64,000 nucleotides of DNA. Source: Gordonia sihwensis NBRC 108236. Its GTDB lineage: Bacteria > Actinomycetota > Actinomycetes > Mycobacteriales > Mycobacteriaceae. The notes beneath the pieces were generated by a model, which saw only the letters and a program-made list of their open reading frames with translations, was not told the DNA's origin and did no database searches. The DNA is taken from NCBI RefSeq assembly GCF_000333035.1, contig NZ_BANU01000014.1, positions 1 through 64,000 of the forward strand. The letters run 5' to 3'. The stretch's first letter is position 1; every line of letters starts with the position of its first letter. The position numbers and the translations under genes are program-made. This document shows, in pieces, positions 29,072-40,924 of this stretch.

Positions 29072-30157
29072 TCAGTTCACACCCAGCGCAGTCGCCACGG
29101 CGACGGGATCGACCTGGATCGCATCCACCTTCGGCATGCCGAGCAGCGCCGTGTCCGGGTCCTTCAAACCGTTGCCGGTCACGGTGCACACCACGGTCTC
29201 CCCCGGCTTCACCCAGCCCTCCTCGCGGCTCGCGAGCAGGCCGGCGACGCTGGCGGCCGAGGCCGGCTCCACGAAGACGCCTTCGCGTCCGGCGACCAGC
29301 TTGTACGCCTCGAGGATCTTCTCGTCGGTGGCCGCCCGGAACATGCCGCCCGACTCGTCCTTGGCGGCGACGGCCTGGTTCCAGCTGGCCGGCGAGCCGA
29401 TGCGGATCGCGGTCGCGATGGTCTCCGGGTCGCTCACCGGGGCTCCGTTGACCAGCGGCGCGGCACCGGCGGCCTGGACGCCGAGCATGCGCGGCAGGGA
29501 GTCGATGATCCCGTCGGAGTGGTACTCGCGGTAACCCTTCCAGTACGCGGTGATGTTTCCCGCGTTACCGACCGGGAGTGCGTGCACGTCGGGGGCCTTG
29601 CCGAGGACGTCGACGATCTCGAACGACGCCGTCTTCTGGCCCTCGATGCGGGCCGGGTTCACCGAGTTGACCAGCTCGATCTCCGGGTAGTCGGCGGTCA
29701 CCTTGCGCGCGAGCTCCAGACAGTCGTCGAAGTTGCCCTGCACCTGGATCACCTTCGCGCCGTGCATGACGGCCTGAGCGAGCTTGCCCATCGCGATCTT
29801 GCCCTCGGGGATCAGCACCGCACAGGTGATTCCCGCGCGCGTCGCATACGCCGCAGCCGACGCCGACGTGTTGCCGGTCGAGGCGCAGAGGACCGCCTTC
29901 TTGCCGTTGTTGACGGCATTGGTGACGGCCATCGTCATACCGCGGTCCTTGAACGACCCGGTGGGGTTGAGCCCCTCCACCTTGAGGTAGACCTCGCAGC
30001 CGGTGATCTCCGAGAGCACCGGAGCCGCCACCAACGGCGTCGCGCCCTCCAGGAGGGTGACGATCTTCCAGTCGTCGCGCACCGGCATGCGGTCGCGGTA
30101 GGCCTCGATCAGGCCCGGCCATCCGCGGTGGACGGGCTGGTACTCGGCGTTAGTCAT
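29072..30157 (-). CDS. thrC: threonine synthase
   Basis: PLP-dependent enzyme (361 aa, short actinobacterial class) converting O-phosphohomoserine to threonine. The PLP Lys70 is in [11 protein letters not shown]; the phosphate-binding Gly loop is [22 protein letters not shown] is near the C-terminus. It overlaps hom by 8 bp. It provides the last step of the hom-thrC-thrB series. Confidence 0.96.
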   Translation of the reverse strand: MTNAEYQPVHRGWPGLIEAYRDRMPVRDDWKIVTLLEGATPLVAAPVLSEITGCEVYLKVEGLNPTGSFKDRGMTMAVTNAVNNGKKAVLCASTGNTSASAAAYATRAGITCAVLIPEGKIAMGKLAQAVMHGAKVIQVQGNFDDCLELARKVTADYPEIELVNSVNPARIEGQKTASFEIVDVLGKAPDVHALPVGNAGNITAYWKGYREYHSDGIIDSLPRMLGVQAAGAAPLVNGAPVSDPETIATAIRIGSPASWNQAVAAKDESGGMFRAATDEKILEAYKLVAGREGVFVEPASAASVAGLLASREEGWVKPGETVVCTVTGNGLKDPDTALLGMPKVDAIQVDPVAVATALGVN

Positions 30158-31457
30158 TGGTTCCCTCCAGACGGAGCACGCTGGACACCTTGATTACGGA
30201 GTCCATCTGTTCAAGTGCGGCAACGGTTTCCGACTGTGCGCGGTCGGAGGCGCGATGTGTGACGACGATCAGCCGGGCGTCGGTGCCCGCGCCCTCCTGG
30301 CGTACCGCGGCAATGCTGACGTCGCGCGCCGCGAACTCGCCCGCCACCTGCTGAAGGACTCCGGGCTTGTCGGCGACCTTCATCGAGACGTAGTAGCGCG
30401 TCGGGACCTCGTCGATCGACGCGATCGGCAGCGAGGCATACGTGGATTCCAGCGGACCGCGCCCGTGGTACACCCGGTTCCGGGCGGCCATCACCAGATC
30501 ACCGAGCACCGCCGATGCGGTGGGTGCGCCGCCGGCGCCCTGACCGTAGAACATCAGGCGGCCGGCATTCTCCGCCTCCACGGCGACGGCGTTGAACGCG
30601 CCGTTGACGGTGGCGAGCGGGTGCTCCAACGGAACCAGCGCCGGGTAGACGCGGGCGGAGATCTTCTCCCCGTCGGCGGTCTGGATGCGCTCGCAGATGG
30701 CCAGGAGCTTCACCGTGCAGTCGAACTTCTTCGCCGCCTCGAGATCCTTCGAGGTGATCTTGGTGATCCCCTCGCGGTAGACGTCCGACGCGGTGACCCG
30801 GGAATGGAAGGCGATCGAGGCGAGAATCGCGGCCTTCGAAGCCGCGTCGTATCCTTCGACGTCCGCGGTGGGATCGGCCTCGGCGTAGCCCAGCCGGCCG
30901 GCCTCGGCGAGTACCTTGCCGTAGCCCGCGCCGGTCTCGTCCATCTCCGAGAGGATGTAGTTGGTGGTGCCGTTGACGATTCCGGCCACCCGATTCACCG
31001 AGTCGCCCGCGAGCGACTGGGTCAGCGGGCGGATCACCGGGATCGCGCCCGCGACCGCCGCTTCGAAGTACAGGTCGACCCGGTTGTCCTCGGCCGCCTT
31101 GGCCAGTTCGCCCGAGTGCGCGGCGATCAGCGCCTTGTTGGCGGTGACGACGGACTTGCCCGACTCCAGGGCGGTCTTGATGAGCGCGCGGGCCGGCTCG
31201 ATGCCGCCGATCAGCTCGACCACCATGTCGACGTCGTCGCGGGCGACGAGGCTGTGCGGATCGTCGGTCAGCAACGCCGGATCGACGCCCTCGCGCGCTC
31301 GGGAGGCATCGCGCACCGCGACGCCCCGGAGCACGAGCGGCGCGCCGATCCGAGCCCGCAGGTCGGCGGCGTTCTGGGTCAGAATCCGAACGACCTCGGT
31401 GCCGACATTGCCCATGCCCAACACGGCCACGCCGATCGGACGGGATGATTCGCTCAT
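30150..31457 (-). CDS. hom: homoserine dehydrogenase
   Basis: Enzyme of 435 aa reducing aspartate semialdehyde to homoserine. It has the N-terminal Rossmann [13 protein letters not shown], the catalytic segment [20 protein letters not shown], and a C-terminal ACT domain ([21 protein letters not shown]) that gives threonine feedback control in related enzymes. ATGA overlap with lysA couples lysine and threonine branches of the aspartate pathway. Confidence 0.97.
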   Translation of the reverse strand: MSESSRPIGVAVLGMGNVGTEVVRILTQNAADLRARIGAPLVLRGVAVRDASRAREGVDPALLTDDPHSLVARDDVDMVVELIGGIEPARALIKTALESGKSVVTANKALIAAHSGELAKAAEDNRVDLYFEAAVAGAIPVIRPLTQSLAGDSVNRVAGIVNGTTNYILSEMDETGAGYGKVLAEAGRLGYAEADPTADVEGYDAASKAAILASIAFHSRVTASDVYREGITKITSKDLEAAKKFDCTVKLLAICERIQTADGEKISARVYPALVPLEHPLATVNGAFNAVAVEAENAGRLMFYGQGAGGAPTASAVLGDLVMAARNRVYHGRGPLESTYASLPIASIDEVPTRYYVSMKVADKPGVLQQVAGEFAARDVSIAAVRQEGAGTDARLIVVTHRASDRAQSETVAALEQMDSVIKVSSVLRLEGTND

Positions 31458-32875
31458 TCCGGGTCCACCTCCAGGCTCAAGAAGTCCTCCACCGTCTCCC
31501 GCCTCAGCATGAGCCGGGACCGGCCGTCATTGACTGTCGCGACCGCCGCACGCGGCACCATGTTGTAGCGGCTCGACATGGAATAGCAGTAGGCGCCGGT
31601 GGCGCCCACCACGAGCAGATCGCCCGGGACCAGGTCGTCCGGCAGCCAGCAGTCGCGGATAACGATATCGCCGCTCTCACAGTGCTTGCCCACCACCCGG
31701 CAGACGACGGCCTTCGCGTCCGAGACCCGCGAGGCGAGCCGGACGTCGTACTCGGCGTCGTAGAGCACCGTGCGGATGTTGTCGCTCATGCCGCCGTCGA
31801 CCGAGACGTACCGGCGCACGGTGTTCCCGTCGAGTGCGACGTCCTTGACGGTTCCCACCCGGTACAGCGTCACGCCCGCCGGCCCCGCGATCCCGCGACC
31901 GGGTTCGACCGCGATGGTCGGCATCGGCAGGTTCAGCGCGGCCGACTCGCGGCGGACGATCTCCGCCAGGGCCTCGGCCAGCACACTGACCGGCGGCGGG
32001 TCGTCGCTCTCCAGGTATGAGATGCCGAGACCGCCGCCGAGGTCGAGCACCTTGAGCTGCGAGGTCTTCTCGACCCCGAACTCGGCGACGATGTCGGCGA
32101 GCAGGCCGATCACCCGGCGTGCGGCGAGCTCGAATCCGTCGATCTCGAAGATCTGCGAGCCGATGTGGCTGTGCAGCCCCACCAGACGCAGGTTGTCGGC
32201 GGCGAAGACCGCGCGAACCGCGTCGAGCGCCACACCGCCGGCGAGTGCGAAACCGAACTTCTGGTCCTCGTGCGCCGTCGAGATGAACTCGTGAGTGTGC
32301 GCCTCGACGCCCGGAGTCACCCGGACCAGCACGTCGGCGACCACTCCCCGTTCACCGGCGAGACGGTCCAGACGCTCGATCTCGATCATCGAGTCCAGGA
32401 CGATGTCCCCGACACCCGCGTCGAGTGCCGCCGCCAGTTCGTCCTCGGCCTTGTTGTTGCCGTGCAGTGCGATGCGCTCGGCGGGGAATCCCGCGTGCAG
32501 CGCCACCGCCAGTTCGCCTCCGGAGCAGACGTCGAGCGAGAGGCCCTCGGACTCGATCCACTTCGCGACCTGCGAGGAGAGAAAGGCCTTCGACGCGTAG
32601 TGCACGCGGCCGTACGGCCCGAACGCCCGCTGCATGTCGGCGCAGCGCGACCGGAAGTCCGCTTCGTCGTACACGAACAGCGGGGTGCCGTACTGCTCGG
32701 CGAGCCGGTCGACCCGGACTCCGCCGATCGTCACGACGCCGTCCTCGTCGCGGACGGTCCCACGCGGGTAGACGTTCTCCGGGATACGGGAGAGCTCTTC
32801 GGGGCGGTTGGGGCGCTCCGCGAGATGCGGAGCGGCGAGGATCTCGGCGTGGCGGGGGCCGGCGGGGTGTGCCAT
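31454..32875 (-). CDS. lysA: diaminopimelate decarboxylase
   Basis: PLP fold-type III decarboxylase of 473 aa making lysine from meso-DAP. The PLP Lys is in [11 protein letters not shown], with [10 protein letters not shown], the Gly loop [18 protein letters not shown], and the cross-subunit CESGDI motif. The ATG at 32875 overlaps the argS stop by one base (TGATG); a long in-frame upstream extension lies within argS and is rejected. The argS-lysA-hom-thrC-thrB-rho order is typical of high-GC Gram-positives. Confidence 0.97.
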   Translation of the reverse strand: MAHPAGPRHAEILAAPHLAERPNRPEELSRIPENVYPRGTVRDEDGVVTIGGVRVDRLAEQYGTPLFVYDEADFRSRCADMQRAFGPYGRVHYASKAFLSSQVAKWIESEGLSLDVCSGGELAVALHAGFPAERIALHGNNKAEDELAAALDAGVGDIVLDSMIEIERLDRLAGERGVVADVLVRVTPGVEAHTHEFISTAHEDQKFGFALAGGVALDAVRAVFAADNLRLVGLHSHIGSQIFEIDGFELAARRVIGLLADIVAEFGVEKTSQLKVLDLGGGLGISYLESDDPPPVSVLAEALAEIVRRESAALNLPMPTIAVEPGRGIAGPAGVTLYRVGTVKDVALDGNTVRRYVSVDGGMSDNIRTVLYDAEYDVRLASRVSDAKAVVCRVVGKHCESGDIVIRDCWLPDDLVPGDLLVVGATGAYCYSMSSRYNMVPRAAVATVNDGRSRLMLRRETVEDFLSLEVDPE

Positions 32876-34527
32876 CACATTCTCTCCGGAGCGCTGACGC
32901 CGACCAGCTCGAGGCCGTTGGCGAGGACTTGGCGGGTGGCTTCGCAAAGCGCGAGCCGGGCGGCGTGCACATCGCCCGCCTCCTCGTCGCCCTGCGGGAG
33001 GACGCGGCAGCGCGCGTAGAACCGGTGATAGGCACCGGCCAGCGACTCCAGGTAGCGGGAGACCCGATGCGGTTCGCGCAGTGCGGCGGCGGTGGCGACC
33101 ACCTCGGAGAAGTCGCCGATGGTGCGGATCAGATCGCCCTCGGACTCGTCGTCGAGAAGCTCCAGACGCGCGGTGCTCGCCGACAACCCGAGCTCGGCCG
33201 CGTGACGGGCCAGCGCCGACAGCCGGGCATGCGCGTACTGCACGTAGTAGACCGGGTTGTCGGAGGACTGCTTGCGCAGCAGATCGAGGTCGATGTCGAT
33301 GTTGACGTCGATCGACGAGCGGATGAGCGCGTAGCGGGCGGCGTCGACTCCGACCGCCTCGACGAGGTCGTCGAGCGTGATGACGGTTCCCGCGCGCTTG
33401 GACATCCGGACCGGCTGTCCGTCCCTCACCAGATTCACCATCTGCCCGATGAGGACCTCGACGGCTTCGGGGTCGTATCCCAGCGCGGCGGCTGCGGCCT
33501 TCAGCCGAACCACGTAGCCGTGGTGATCGGCGCCGAGCATGTAGATGAGGTGATTGGCGCCGCGGTCGTGCTTGTCCTTGAGGTAGGCGATGTCGCCGGC
33601 GATGTAGGCGGCGTTCCCGTCGCTCTTGATGACGACGCGGTCCTTGTCGTCGCCGTAATTCGTCGACCGCAGCCACCAGGCGCCTTCGGCCTCGTACAGG
33701 TTCCCGTTGGCCTTGAGCTCGTCGATCGCCTGCTCGACGAGGCCTCGATCGAACATCGAGTTCTCGTGCGTGTAGACGTCGAAATCGGTGCCGAACTCGT
33801 GCAGCGTCCGCTTGATGTGCGCGAACATGAGCTCCACGCCCTCGGCACGGAAGACCTCCCGCGCCTCCGCGACCGGCAGCTCGAGGACTCCGGGCGACTT
33901 CTCGACGACGGTCGCGGCGATCTCGTCGATGTACTCGCCGGCGTACCCGTCGTCGGGGGTCGGCTCGCCCTTGGCCGCGGCCAGCAGCGAGTTCGCGAAC
34001 CGGTTGATCTGCTCGCCGTGGTCGTTGAAGTAGTACTCGCGCGTCACCTTCGCGCCGCGTGCGGTGAGCACGCGCCCTAGTGCGTCGCCCACCGCGGCCC
34101 AGCGTGTGCCGCCGAGGTGGATGGGGCCGGTGGGATTGGCGGACACGAACTCCAGGTTCACGTTCAGCGCCGAGAGCTCATCACCGCGGCCGTACGCATC
34201 CCGCTGTGCGAGGACGGCGGCGACCGTCTGATTCTGTGCGGCCGCAGCCAAGCGCAGATTGACGAATCCGGGTCCGGCGACCTCCGCGGAGTCGATGCCG
34301 GGGTCGGTCGCGAACTCGTCGGCCAGCCACGTCGCCAGTTCGCGCGGATTGGCTCCCGCGCGCTTGCCCAGTTGCAGGGCGATGTTGGTGGCGTAATCGC
34401 CGTGCTCCGGGCTGCGCGGACGCTCCACGACCACGGTCTCCGGAATCAACGACGTATCGAGGTCATGAGCGTGGAAGACCTTCTGCGTCGCAGCGCGAAG
34501 CAGAGCAGCGAGTTCGGTGGGAGTCAC
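32875..34527 (-). CDS. argS: arginyl-tRNA synthetase
   Basis: Class I synthetase of 550 aa. The HIGH-like motif is [18 protein letters not shown], as usual for actinobacterial ArgRS, and the KMSKS-like motif is [15 protein letters not shown]. The C-terminal DALR anticodon-binding domain ends at [12 protein letters not shown]...ERM. The GTG start at 34527 has no Shine-Dalgarno, only a -10 box just upstream. It heads the lysine/threonine gene series. Confidence 0.96.
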   Translation of the reverse strand: MTPTELAALLRAATQKVFHAHDLDTSLIPETVVVERPRSPEHGDYATNIALQLGKRAGANPRELATWLADEFATDPGIDSAEVAGPGFVNLRLAAAAQNQTVAAVLAQRDAYGRGDELSALNVNLEFVSANPTGPIHLGGTRWAAVGDALGRVLTARGAKVTREYYFNDHGEQINRFANSLLAAAKGEPTPDDGYAGEYIDEIAATVVEKSPGVLELPVAEAREVFRAEGVELMFAHIKRTLHEFGTDFDVYTHENSMFDRGLVEQAIDELKANGNLYEAEGAWWLRSTNYGDDKDRVVIKSDGNAAYIAGDIAYLKDKHDRGANHLIYMLGADHHGYVVRLKAAAAALGYDPEAVEVLIGQMVNLVRDGQPVRMSKRAGTVITLDDLVEAVGVDAARYALIRSSIDVNIDIDLDLLRKQSSDNPVYYVQYAHARLSALARHAAELGLSASTARLELLDDESEGDLIRTIGDFSEVVATAAALREPHRVSRYLESLAGAYHRFYARCRVLPQGDEEAGDVHAARLALCEATRQVLANGLELVGVSAPERM

Positions 34528-34535
34528 GGGAACCT

Positions 34536-34541
34536 ATCTTA
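34536..34541 (-). promoter_or_regulatory. -10 box of the argS-lysA-hom-thrC-thrB promoter
   Basis: On the minus strand TAAGAT ends 8 nt before the argS GTG, giving a leaderless or nearly leaderless message. A second TANNNT box (TAGGTT) is too close to the start to serve. No clear -35. Confidence 0.4.
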
Positions 34542-34624
34542 TTGTCCCAGGTGCGGTTCACGACAATCGGACCTCGGTGCCGGGAATCGGCGCTGTCCGA
34601 GGCCCCACCCGCCGGGCGAAGTGC

Positions 34625-35008
34625 TCAGGGCAGGTTCAGCTGCCAGGACACTCCGAATCGGTCGTTGACCCAGGCGAAGGCCTGCGAGAAGCCGTAGTCG
34701 CCGATCGGCATCAAGACCCCGCCGCCTTCGCCGAGAAGTGCGGCGAGACGCTCGAGCTCGGCGCGATCGTCGACGTCGACGAACAGCGAACTCGACGGGG
34801 TGAAATCGAAGGCGTGGCCGACGGCGCTGTCGCTGACCAGCACCCGCAGACCGGCGAGATCGAGTTCGGCGAGCATGATGCCCTGGGCCGGGTCGGCGTG
34901 CGGCGTGGACGTGACCACGCGTCCGCCGGGGAATGCGGAGAGGTACAGGTCGATCGCGTCGGCGGCGACGGCCCCCTGGAACATGAGGAACGGACGGATC
35001 TGCGTCAT
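34625..35008 (-). CDS. PhnB-like VOC/glyoxalase-fold protein
   Basis: A 127-aa protein with the PhnB/3-demethylubiquinone-like VOC pattern: PFLMFQGAVAADAIDLYLSAFPGG, LFVDVDDRAELERLAALLGEGGG, and the end WVNDRFGVSWQLNLP. Substrate unknown. The ATG at 35008 has TACGCT 6 nt upstream (leaderless). The open frame extends upstream but with no family-like sequence. It follows argS in the opposite sense of position but on the same strand, in an unrelated group. Confidence 0.75.
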   Translation of the reverse strand: MTQIRPFLMFQGAVAADAIDLYLSAFPGGRVVTSTPHADPAQGIMLAELDLAGLRVLVSDSAVGHAFDFTPSSSLFVDVDDRAELERLAALLGEGGGVLMPIGDYGFSQAFAWVNDRFGVSWQLNLP

Positions 35009-35036
35009 GACGCGAGCGTAGTGGCGGTAGCGCGGT

Positions 35037-35747
35037 TCAGCAGCCGAGCAGGGTCGCGAGTTCGTCGATGCCGCGAACGTGGAAGCGATCGTCGGGGCAG
35101 TGCGCCTCCGGCTTGGGCTCCGGACCCCATTCCGCGGGCCGCTCCACATACGCCGTCTGCAGGCCGAATCCACGCGCCGCGGCGAGATCGGTCACGTGCG
35201 TCGCGACCATCAGGACCTCACCGGGATCCACCCGCATCAGCCGCGCGAGCCCGAGGTACACCTCACCGGACGGTTTGTAGTGGCGCCAGAGGTCCGAGCC
35301 GCCGATGAAGTCCCAGGGCAGACCCGCGGACTTGGCCATCTCGGTCAGGAGTGCCACGTTGCCGTTGCTCAGGGCGCAAATCGTGTACCTCTCCTTGAGG
35401 CGACGGAGTCCCTCGGGCGAATCCGGCCACGCCGGGAGGACGTGCCACGCGTGCACCGCGGCGTCCAGCTGATCGGCACCGGCCCGGATTCCGTGCTCTT
35501 CGCGCAGCAGCCGGTCGAGTGATTCGCGATGCAGATCGTCGAGCAGCGTCCAGTCCCGGCTCCCCTGTTCCACCTCGGCCAGTGCCGGCGCGTAGGTTCG
35601 TCGCCAGGAACGCGCCAGCGCCGAGGCGTCGATCTCCGGAAAGATCTGAGCCAGAACACGACTGACCCCGGTATGCCAGTCGGCCACCGTCCCGAAGGTG
35701 TCGAAGGCGATCACTTTCACCGAGGGCGCGCCGGTAGTCGAAGTCAC
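35037..35747 (-). CDS. HAD-superfamily hydrolase (haloacid dehalogenase type II-like)
   Basis: A 236-aa HAD protein. The nucleophile is in AFDTFGTVADW, the Ser/Asn motif is ALSNGN, the Lys is in WRHYKPSGEVY, and the last acidic motif is ATHVTDLAAARG. It resembles L-2-haloacid dehalogenases, but the SSNxxD motif of true dehalogenases reads THVTD, so the real substrate may be a phosphoester or something else. The GTG at 35747 overlaps the stop of the AroE-like gene (GTGA), so the two are made together. Confidence 0.75.
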   Translation of the reverse strand: MTSTTGAPSVKVIAFDTFGTVADWHTGVSRVLAQIFPEIDASALARSWRRTYAPALAEVEQGSRDWTLLDDLHRESLDRLLREEHGIRAGADQLDAAVHAWHVLPAWPDSPEGLRRLKERYTICALSNGNVALLTEMAKSAGLPWDFIGGSDLWRHYKPSGEVYLGLARLMRVDPGEVLMVATHVTDLAAARGFGLQTAYVERPAEWGPEPKPEAHCPDDRFHVRGIDELATLLGC

Positions 35748-36595
35748 CCGGTCAGTGTCGCATCGCCGGCACGTGAGTACTCGGACGCCTCCCGGATCTG
35801 TTCCGGCGTCGGCGTCACTCCGGTGTAGAGCGCGAACTGCGCCGCGGCCTGGCCGGCGATCACCGCGTCTCCGCTGATCGTCTCGAGTCCGCGTGCCCGC
35901 ATCGCCCGCACCATCGGCGTGTCGGGCGGCATCGCCACCACGTCGAGACAACCGGTCGCCGCGTCGACGAGAGCCTCGTCGAACGGCAGCGCGTCGGCGT
36001 CCGGTCCCCCGGCCATGCCGATCGGCGTCGCGTTGACGAGAGTTGCGGGGGCGAGTCCCGCTGCGTTGACCGCATGCCGGTAGCCGTATCGCGCGGCGAG
36101 CACGGCACCGGCGGCCCGGTTGCGCGCGACCACGGTCACATCGGTGAAGCCGGTCGCACGCAGCGCCGCGACCACCGCCTTCGCCATTCCGCCGCTTCCG
36201 GCGACGGCCACCGGCGCGGTGCGATCGAAGCGCGAGGCGGCCAGCAGGTCGGCGACCGCCTGATAGTCGGTGTTGTACGCGTGGAGCACGCCGTCGTCGT
36301 TGACGATCGTGTTCACCGAGTCGATGGCCGCGGCCGACTCCTCCATCACGTCGATCAGGTCGATCACCGCCTCCTTGTACGGCATCGACACCCCGGCACC
36401 GCGGATCGGGAGGCCACGGATCCCGGCCACCGCCGAGGCGATGTCGGTCGGCGCGAAGGCCTTGTAGACGAAGTTCAGGCCCAACCGGTTGTAGAGATAG
36501 TTGTGGAAGCGGGTCCCGATGTCGGACGGCCGCGCCGCCAGCGAGACGCACAGCACGGTGTTTCGGTTGAGAGCGCGGGAATGCGGGGCGGTCAT
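35744..36595 (-). CDS. shikimate dehydrogenase-like protein (SdhL/HI0607 type)
   Basis: A 283-aa AroE-fold protein. Lys74 (SMPYKEAV), Asn95 (NTIVN) and Asp110 (AYNTDY), the catalytic set, are present, and the dinucleotide loop is GSGGMAKAVVAAL. The shikimate-binding SxS motif of AroE is replaced by SLAARPSDIGTRFHNYLYNRLG, the signature I recognise from SdhL (Haemophilus HI0607), whose shikimate activity is very low and true substrate unknown. It is coupled to a HAD hydrolase. Start 36595 has TACGGT 6 nt upstream (leaderless). The AroE of aromatic biosynthesis is probably elsewhere. Confidence 0.8.
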   Translation of the reverse strand: MTAPHSRALNRNTVLCVSLAARPSDIGTRFHNYLYNRLGLNFVYKAFAPTDIASAVAGIRGLPIRGAGVSMPYKEAVIDLIDVMEESAAAIDSVNTIVNDDGVLHAYNTDYQAVADLLAASRFDRTAPVAVAGSGGMAKAVVAALRATGFTDVTVVARNRAAGAVLAARYGYRHAVNAAGLAPATLVNATPIGMAGGPDADALPFDEALVDAATGCLDVVAMPPDTPMVRAMRARGLETISGDAVIAGQAAAQFALYTGVTPTPEQIREASEYSRAGDATLTG

Positions 36596-36657
36596 GGACC
36601 GACCGTAGCGGGCAGCCGGTGCCACGAGCCACCGAGCCGGCGACCGATTCGCTCTGA

Positions 36658-38222
<1,565 letters not shown>

Positions 38223-38263
38223 CGGCCACCGGCGCAGACGGCCGGATGTCGGAGGGCGCACCT

Positions 38264-38294
38264 ACAATCGGGGCAGCATCCGCGCGACGAGGAG
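38264..38294 (+). promoter_or_regulatory. rarA -10 box and ribosome site
   Basis: TACAAT at 38264-38269 is close to the -10 consensus. GAGGAG at 38289-38294 sits 6 nt before the GTG start, so unlike many neighbours this gene has a leader with a Shine-Dalgarno. Confidence 0.5.
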
Positions 38295-38300
38295 CACAGC

Positions 38301-39602
38301 GTGCAACAGCCGTCACTCTTCGAGCCCGACGACACCGGCCGTCCGCTCGCCGACCGAATGCGGCCTCGGTCGATCACGCAGGTGGTCGGGCAGGACCACC
38401 TCCTCGGCCCGGACGGAGCGATCGGCCAGATGGTCGCCGAGAAGCGGCTGGCGTCGATGATCCTGTGGGGTCCCCCGGGCTGCGGCAAGACGACGATCGC
38501 GCGGCTTCTCGCCGAACAGACCGACCTCGTCTTCGAACCGCTGTCGGCGACATTCGCGGGAGTCGCCGATCTGCGGAAGGTGTTCCGCGCGGCGGAGAAG
38601 CGCCGCGAGCTCGGCCGCGGCACCCTGCTGTTCGTCGACGAGGTGCATCGGTTCAACCGCGCGCAGCAGGACTCCTTCCTTCCCTACGTCGAAGACGGCA
38701 CCGTCGTCCTGGTAGGCGCGACCACCGAGAACCCCAGCTTCGAGCTCAACCCCGCCCTGCTCTCCCGCTGCCGAGTCTTCGTTCTCAAACGACTCGAGGA
38801 GGCCGCGCTCGTCGAGTTGGTCGAACGAGCCGAGACTCTGACGGGACGGGAGCTGCCCCTCGACGGCGAGGCCCGGCAGGCGCTGATCGCGATGGCCGAC
38901 GGCGACGGACGCTATCTGCTCAACCTCGTCGAGCAACTCGGCCACATCAGCACGCCGGTCGGCGTCGACGAGTTGGTCCCGCTGGTGCAGCAGCGGGCTC
39001 CCCTGTACGACAAGTCGCAGGAAGGGCACTACAACCTGATCTCGGCCCTGCACAAGTCGATGCGCGGCTCCGACGCCGATGCCGCCCTGTACTGGCTGGC
39101 CCGGATGCTCGACGGCGGAGAGGATCCGCTCTACATCGCCCGGCGCATCGTGCGCTTCGCCGCCGAGGACGTGGGCATGGCCGATCCCCGGGCGCTCGCG
39201 CAGGCACTGGCCGCGTGGGACACATACGAGCGGCTCGGCTCACCCGAAGGTGAGCTCGCCATCGCACAGGCGGTGGTGTACTTGGCCACCGCGCCGAAGT
39301 CGGTCGCCGTCTACCGGGGATTCGGGGCGGCCCGGGCCCTCGCCCGGCGCACCGGATCGCTCATGCCGCCGAAGCACATTCTGAATGCGCCCACCGGATT
39401 GATGCGCGAGCTCGGCTACGGTGCCGGCTACCGCTACGACCCGGACACCGAGGACGGATTCTCCGGGGCCGACTACTTCCCCGAAGGCCTGGAGCACGAA
39501 CCGCTGTACCGGCCGACGGCCAACGGTTTCGAAGCCTCCGTCCGCGAGCGCATCGCCGAATGGGACCGGTTGCGTCTCCGCCGCCGCGGCGAGGGACGGT
39601 GA
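38301..39602 (+). CDS. rarA: replication-associated recombination protein A
   Basis: AAA+ clamp-loader-like ATPase of 433 aa (RarA/MgsA) acting at stalled forks. Walker A is ILWGPPGCGKTTIARLL, Walker B is TLLFVDEVHRFNRAQQD, sensor 1 is LVGATTENPSFELN, and the C-terminal tetramerisation domain has SMRGSDADAALYWLARML and ILNAPTGLM. The GTG start has a clear RBS. Length is normal. Confidence 0.95.
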   Translation: MQQPSLFEPDDTGRPLADRMRPRSITQVVGQDHLLGPDGAIGQMVAEKRLASMILWGPPGCGKTTIARLLAEQTDLVFEPLSATFAGVADLRKVFRAAEKRRELGRGTLLFVDEVHRFNRAQQDSFLPYVEDGTVVLVGATTENPSFELNPALLSRCRVFVLKRLEEAALVELVERAETLTGRELPLDGEARQALIAMADGDGRYLLNLVEQLGHISTPVGVDELVPLVQQRAPLYDKSQEGHYNLISALHKSMRGSDADAALYWLARMLDGGEDPLYIARRIVRFAAEDVGMADPRALAQALAAWDTYERLGSPEGELAIAQAVVYLATAPKSVAVYRGFGAARALARRTGSLMPPKHILNAPTGLMRELGYGAGYRYDPDTEDGFSGADYFPEGLEHEPLYRPTANGFEASVRERIAEWDRLRLRRRGEGR

Positions 39603-39609
39603 TCGCGCC

Positions 39610-40788
39610 TCAGCGAATCGCGCGGTACACCGCGGTCTCGAAGTCCAGGAAGGCGGCGACCGACGCGGGATCGGCGAACGGCAGCACTTGCGAGCCCCAC
39701 ATCCCGGCGACGTCCGCTTCCCTGTCGATCCAGTAGTAGAGGTTGGCCAGTCCGGCCCACGCGAGCGAGCCCGCCGACCGGCCCGTCGGTGCGGGCTCGT
39801 CGTTGACCATGAACGAGTAGGCCCACGACTTGGACTGCCCGGGGAAGAACTCCGCGTCGTGAGTCAGGGCCGGCGCCGACCCGACGAGCTTTCCGATCTT
39901 CAGCTCGCCCAGCCCGTTCCGGGATGCCGCCCGCACGGTCTCGGGCGCGAGCACCCGACCGCGCTCGCCCTCGCCGTCCCGCAACCACATCCGCAGGAAG
40001 CGGGTGTAGTCCGGGATCGTGGCGTACACCCCCTGTCCGCCCATGTCGACCTCCGGGGCCTGTGGAAGCACCAGGCCGGTGGCGACCAATGACCCGTCGT
40101 CGACGCGCTGGTGGACCTCCGCGCGACGATCCGCCATCGACCGGCTCATGACGAAGGCCGAATCGTCCATGCCGAGGGGCTCGAAGATCCGCTCCCGCAT
40201 CACCTGCGACAGCCGTTGTCCCCGAACGGCTTCCACCACCAGCCCGGCCCAGTCGATGTTGGTTCCGTATCCCCACCGAGTCCCGGGTTCGAAGAGCAGT
40301 GGCGAGGTGAGGCATTCGCGGGATGCGGTGAGAATGTCCGGCTGTCCCGTCGACTCGAGCAGGCGGGCGTACTCCGGTGAGAAGAAGGAGTACGACAGGC
40401 CCGCCGTGTGGAGCAGCAGCATCCGGGTGGTGATCTGCGTCGACGGTGCCCGCAGTCGCGGTGAGCCGTCCGGGGCGAAGCCCTCGAGCACCTGCAGCCG
40501 GCCGATGTCCGGTACATAGTCCGCAGCCGGGGCGTCGAGGTCGACCAGCGCCTCCTCCACGCATTGCAGCACGGCGGTGGAGGTGAGCGCCTTGGTGCAC
40601 GAGAAGATCGCGAATACCGTGTCGGCGGTCATCGGCCGACCGTCGTCCACGGACCGGACGCCCGCGGTGCCGAGGTAGGCGTCGCCGCCGCTTCGGGTGA
40701 CGGTCGCGACGACGCCGGGCACGCGCTGGGCGTCGTCGGCGGAGGCGGCTCGGTTCAGAATGTCGTCGAGGCGGGTGAGGTCGGGCAT
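39610..40788 (-). CDS. serine hydrolase of the class C beta-lactamase/EstB family
   Basis: A 392-aa serine hydrolase. The SxxK motif is FSCTKALTS and the YxN motif is WGYGTN; no export signal is visible, so it is probably a cytoplasmic esterase rather than a resistance beta-lactamase. The ATG at 40788 has CAGGAG at good spacing. It lies downstream of the AraC regulator (136-bp gap, same strand), which may control it. Confidence 0.8.
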   Translation of the reverse strand: MPDLTRLDDILNRAASADDAQRVPGVVATVTRSGGDAYLGTAGVRSVDDGRPMTADTVFAIFSCTKALTSTAVLQCVEEALVDLDAPAADYVPDIGRLQVLEGFAPDGSPRLRAPSTQITTRMLLLHTAGLSYSFFSPEYARLLESTGQPDILTASRECLTSPLLFEPGTRWGYGTNIDWAGLVVEAVRGQRLSQVMRERIFEPLGMDDSAFVMSRSMADRRAEVHQRVDDGSLVATGLVLPQAPEVDMGGQGVYATIPDYTRFLRMWLRDGEGERGRVLAPETVRAASRNGLGELKIGKLVGSAPALTHDAEFFPGQSKSWAYSFMVNDEPAPTGRSAGSLAWAGLANLYYWIDREADVAGMWGSQVLPFADPASVAAFLDFETAVYRAIR

Positions 40789-40924
40789 CGGGATCTCCTG
40801 TGCAGCAGTTGATGGCACCAGTGATCCTGGCCGGTGTTCACGGCCGGGTACGTCTGCGAACGGCAGGCACCGTCTCCGAGCGGCGAGCTTCTCGTAGCGG
40901 AGACTCGTCCCCACCGGCGGCGGG

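Noticed and set aside
39610-40788. Antibiotic-resistance beta-lactamase
   Set aside because: SxxK and YxN motifs fit, but there is no signal peptide and the overall pattern is of EstB-like esterases.
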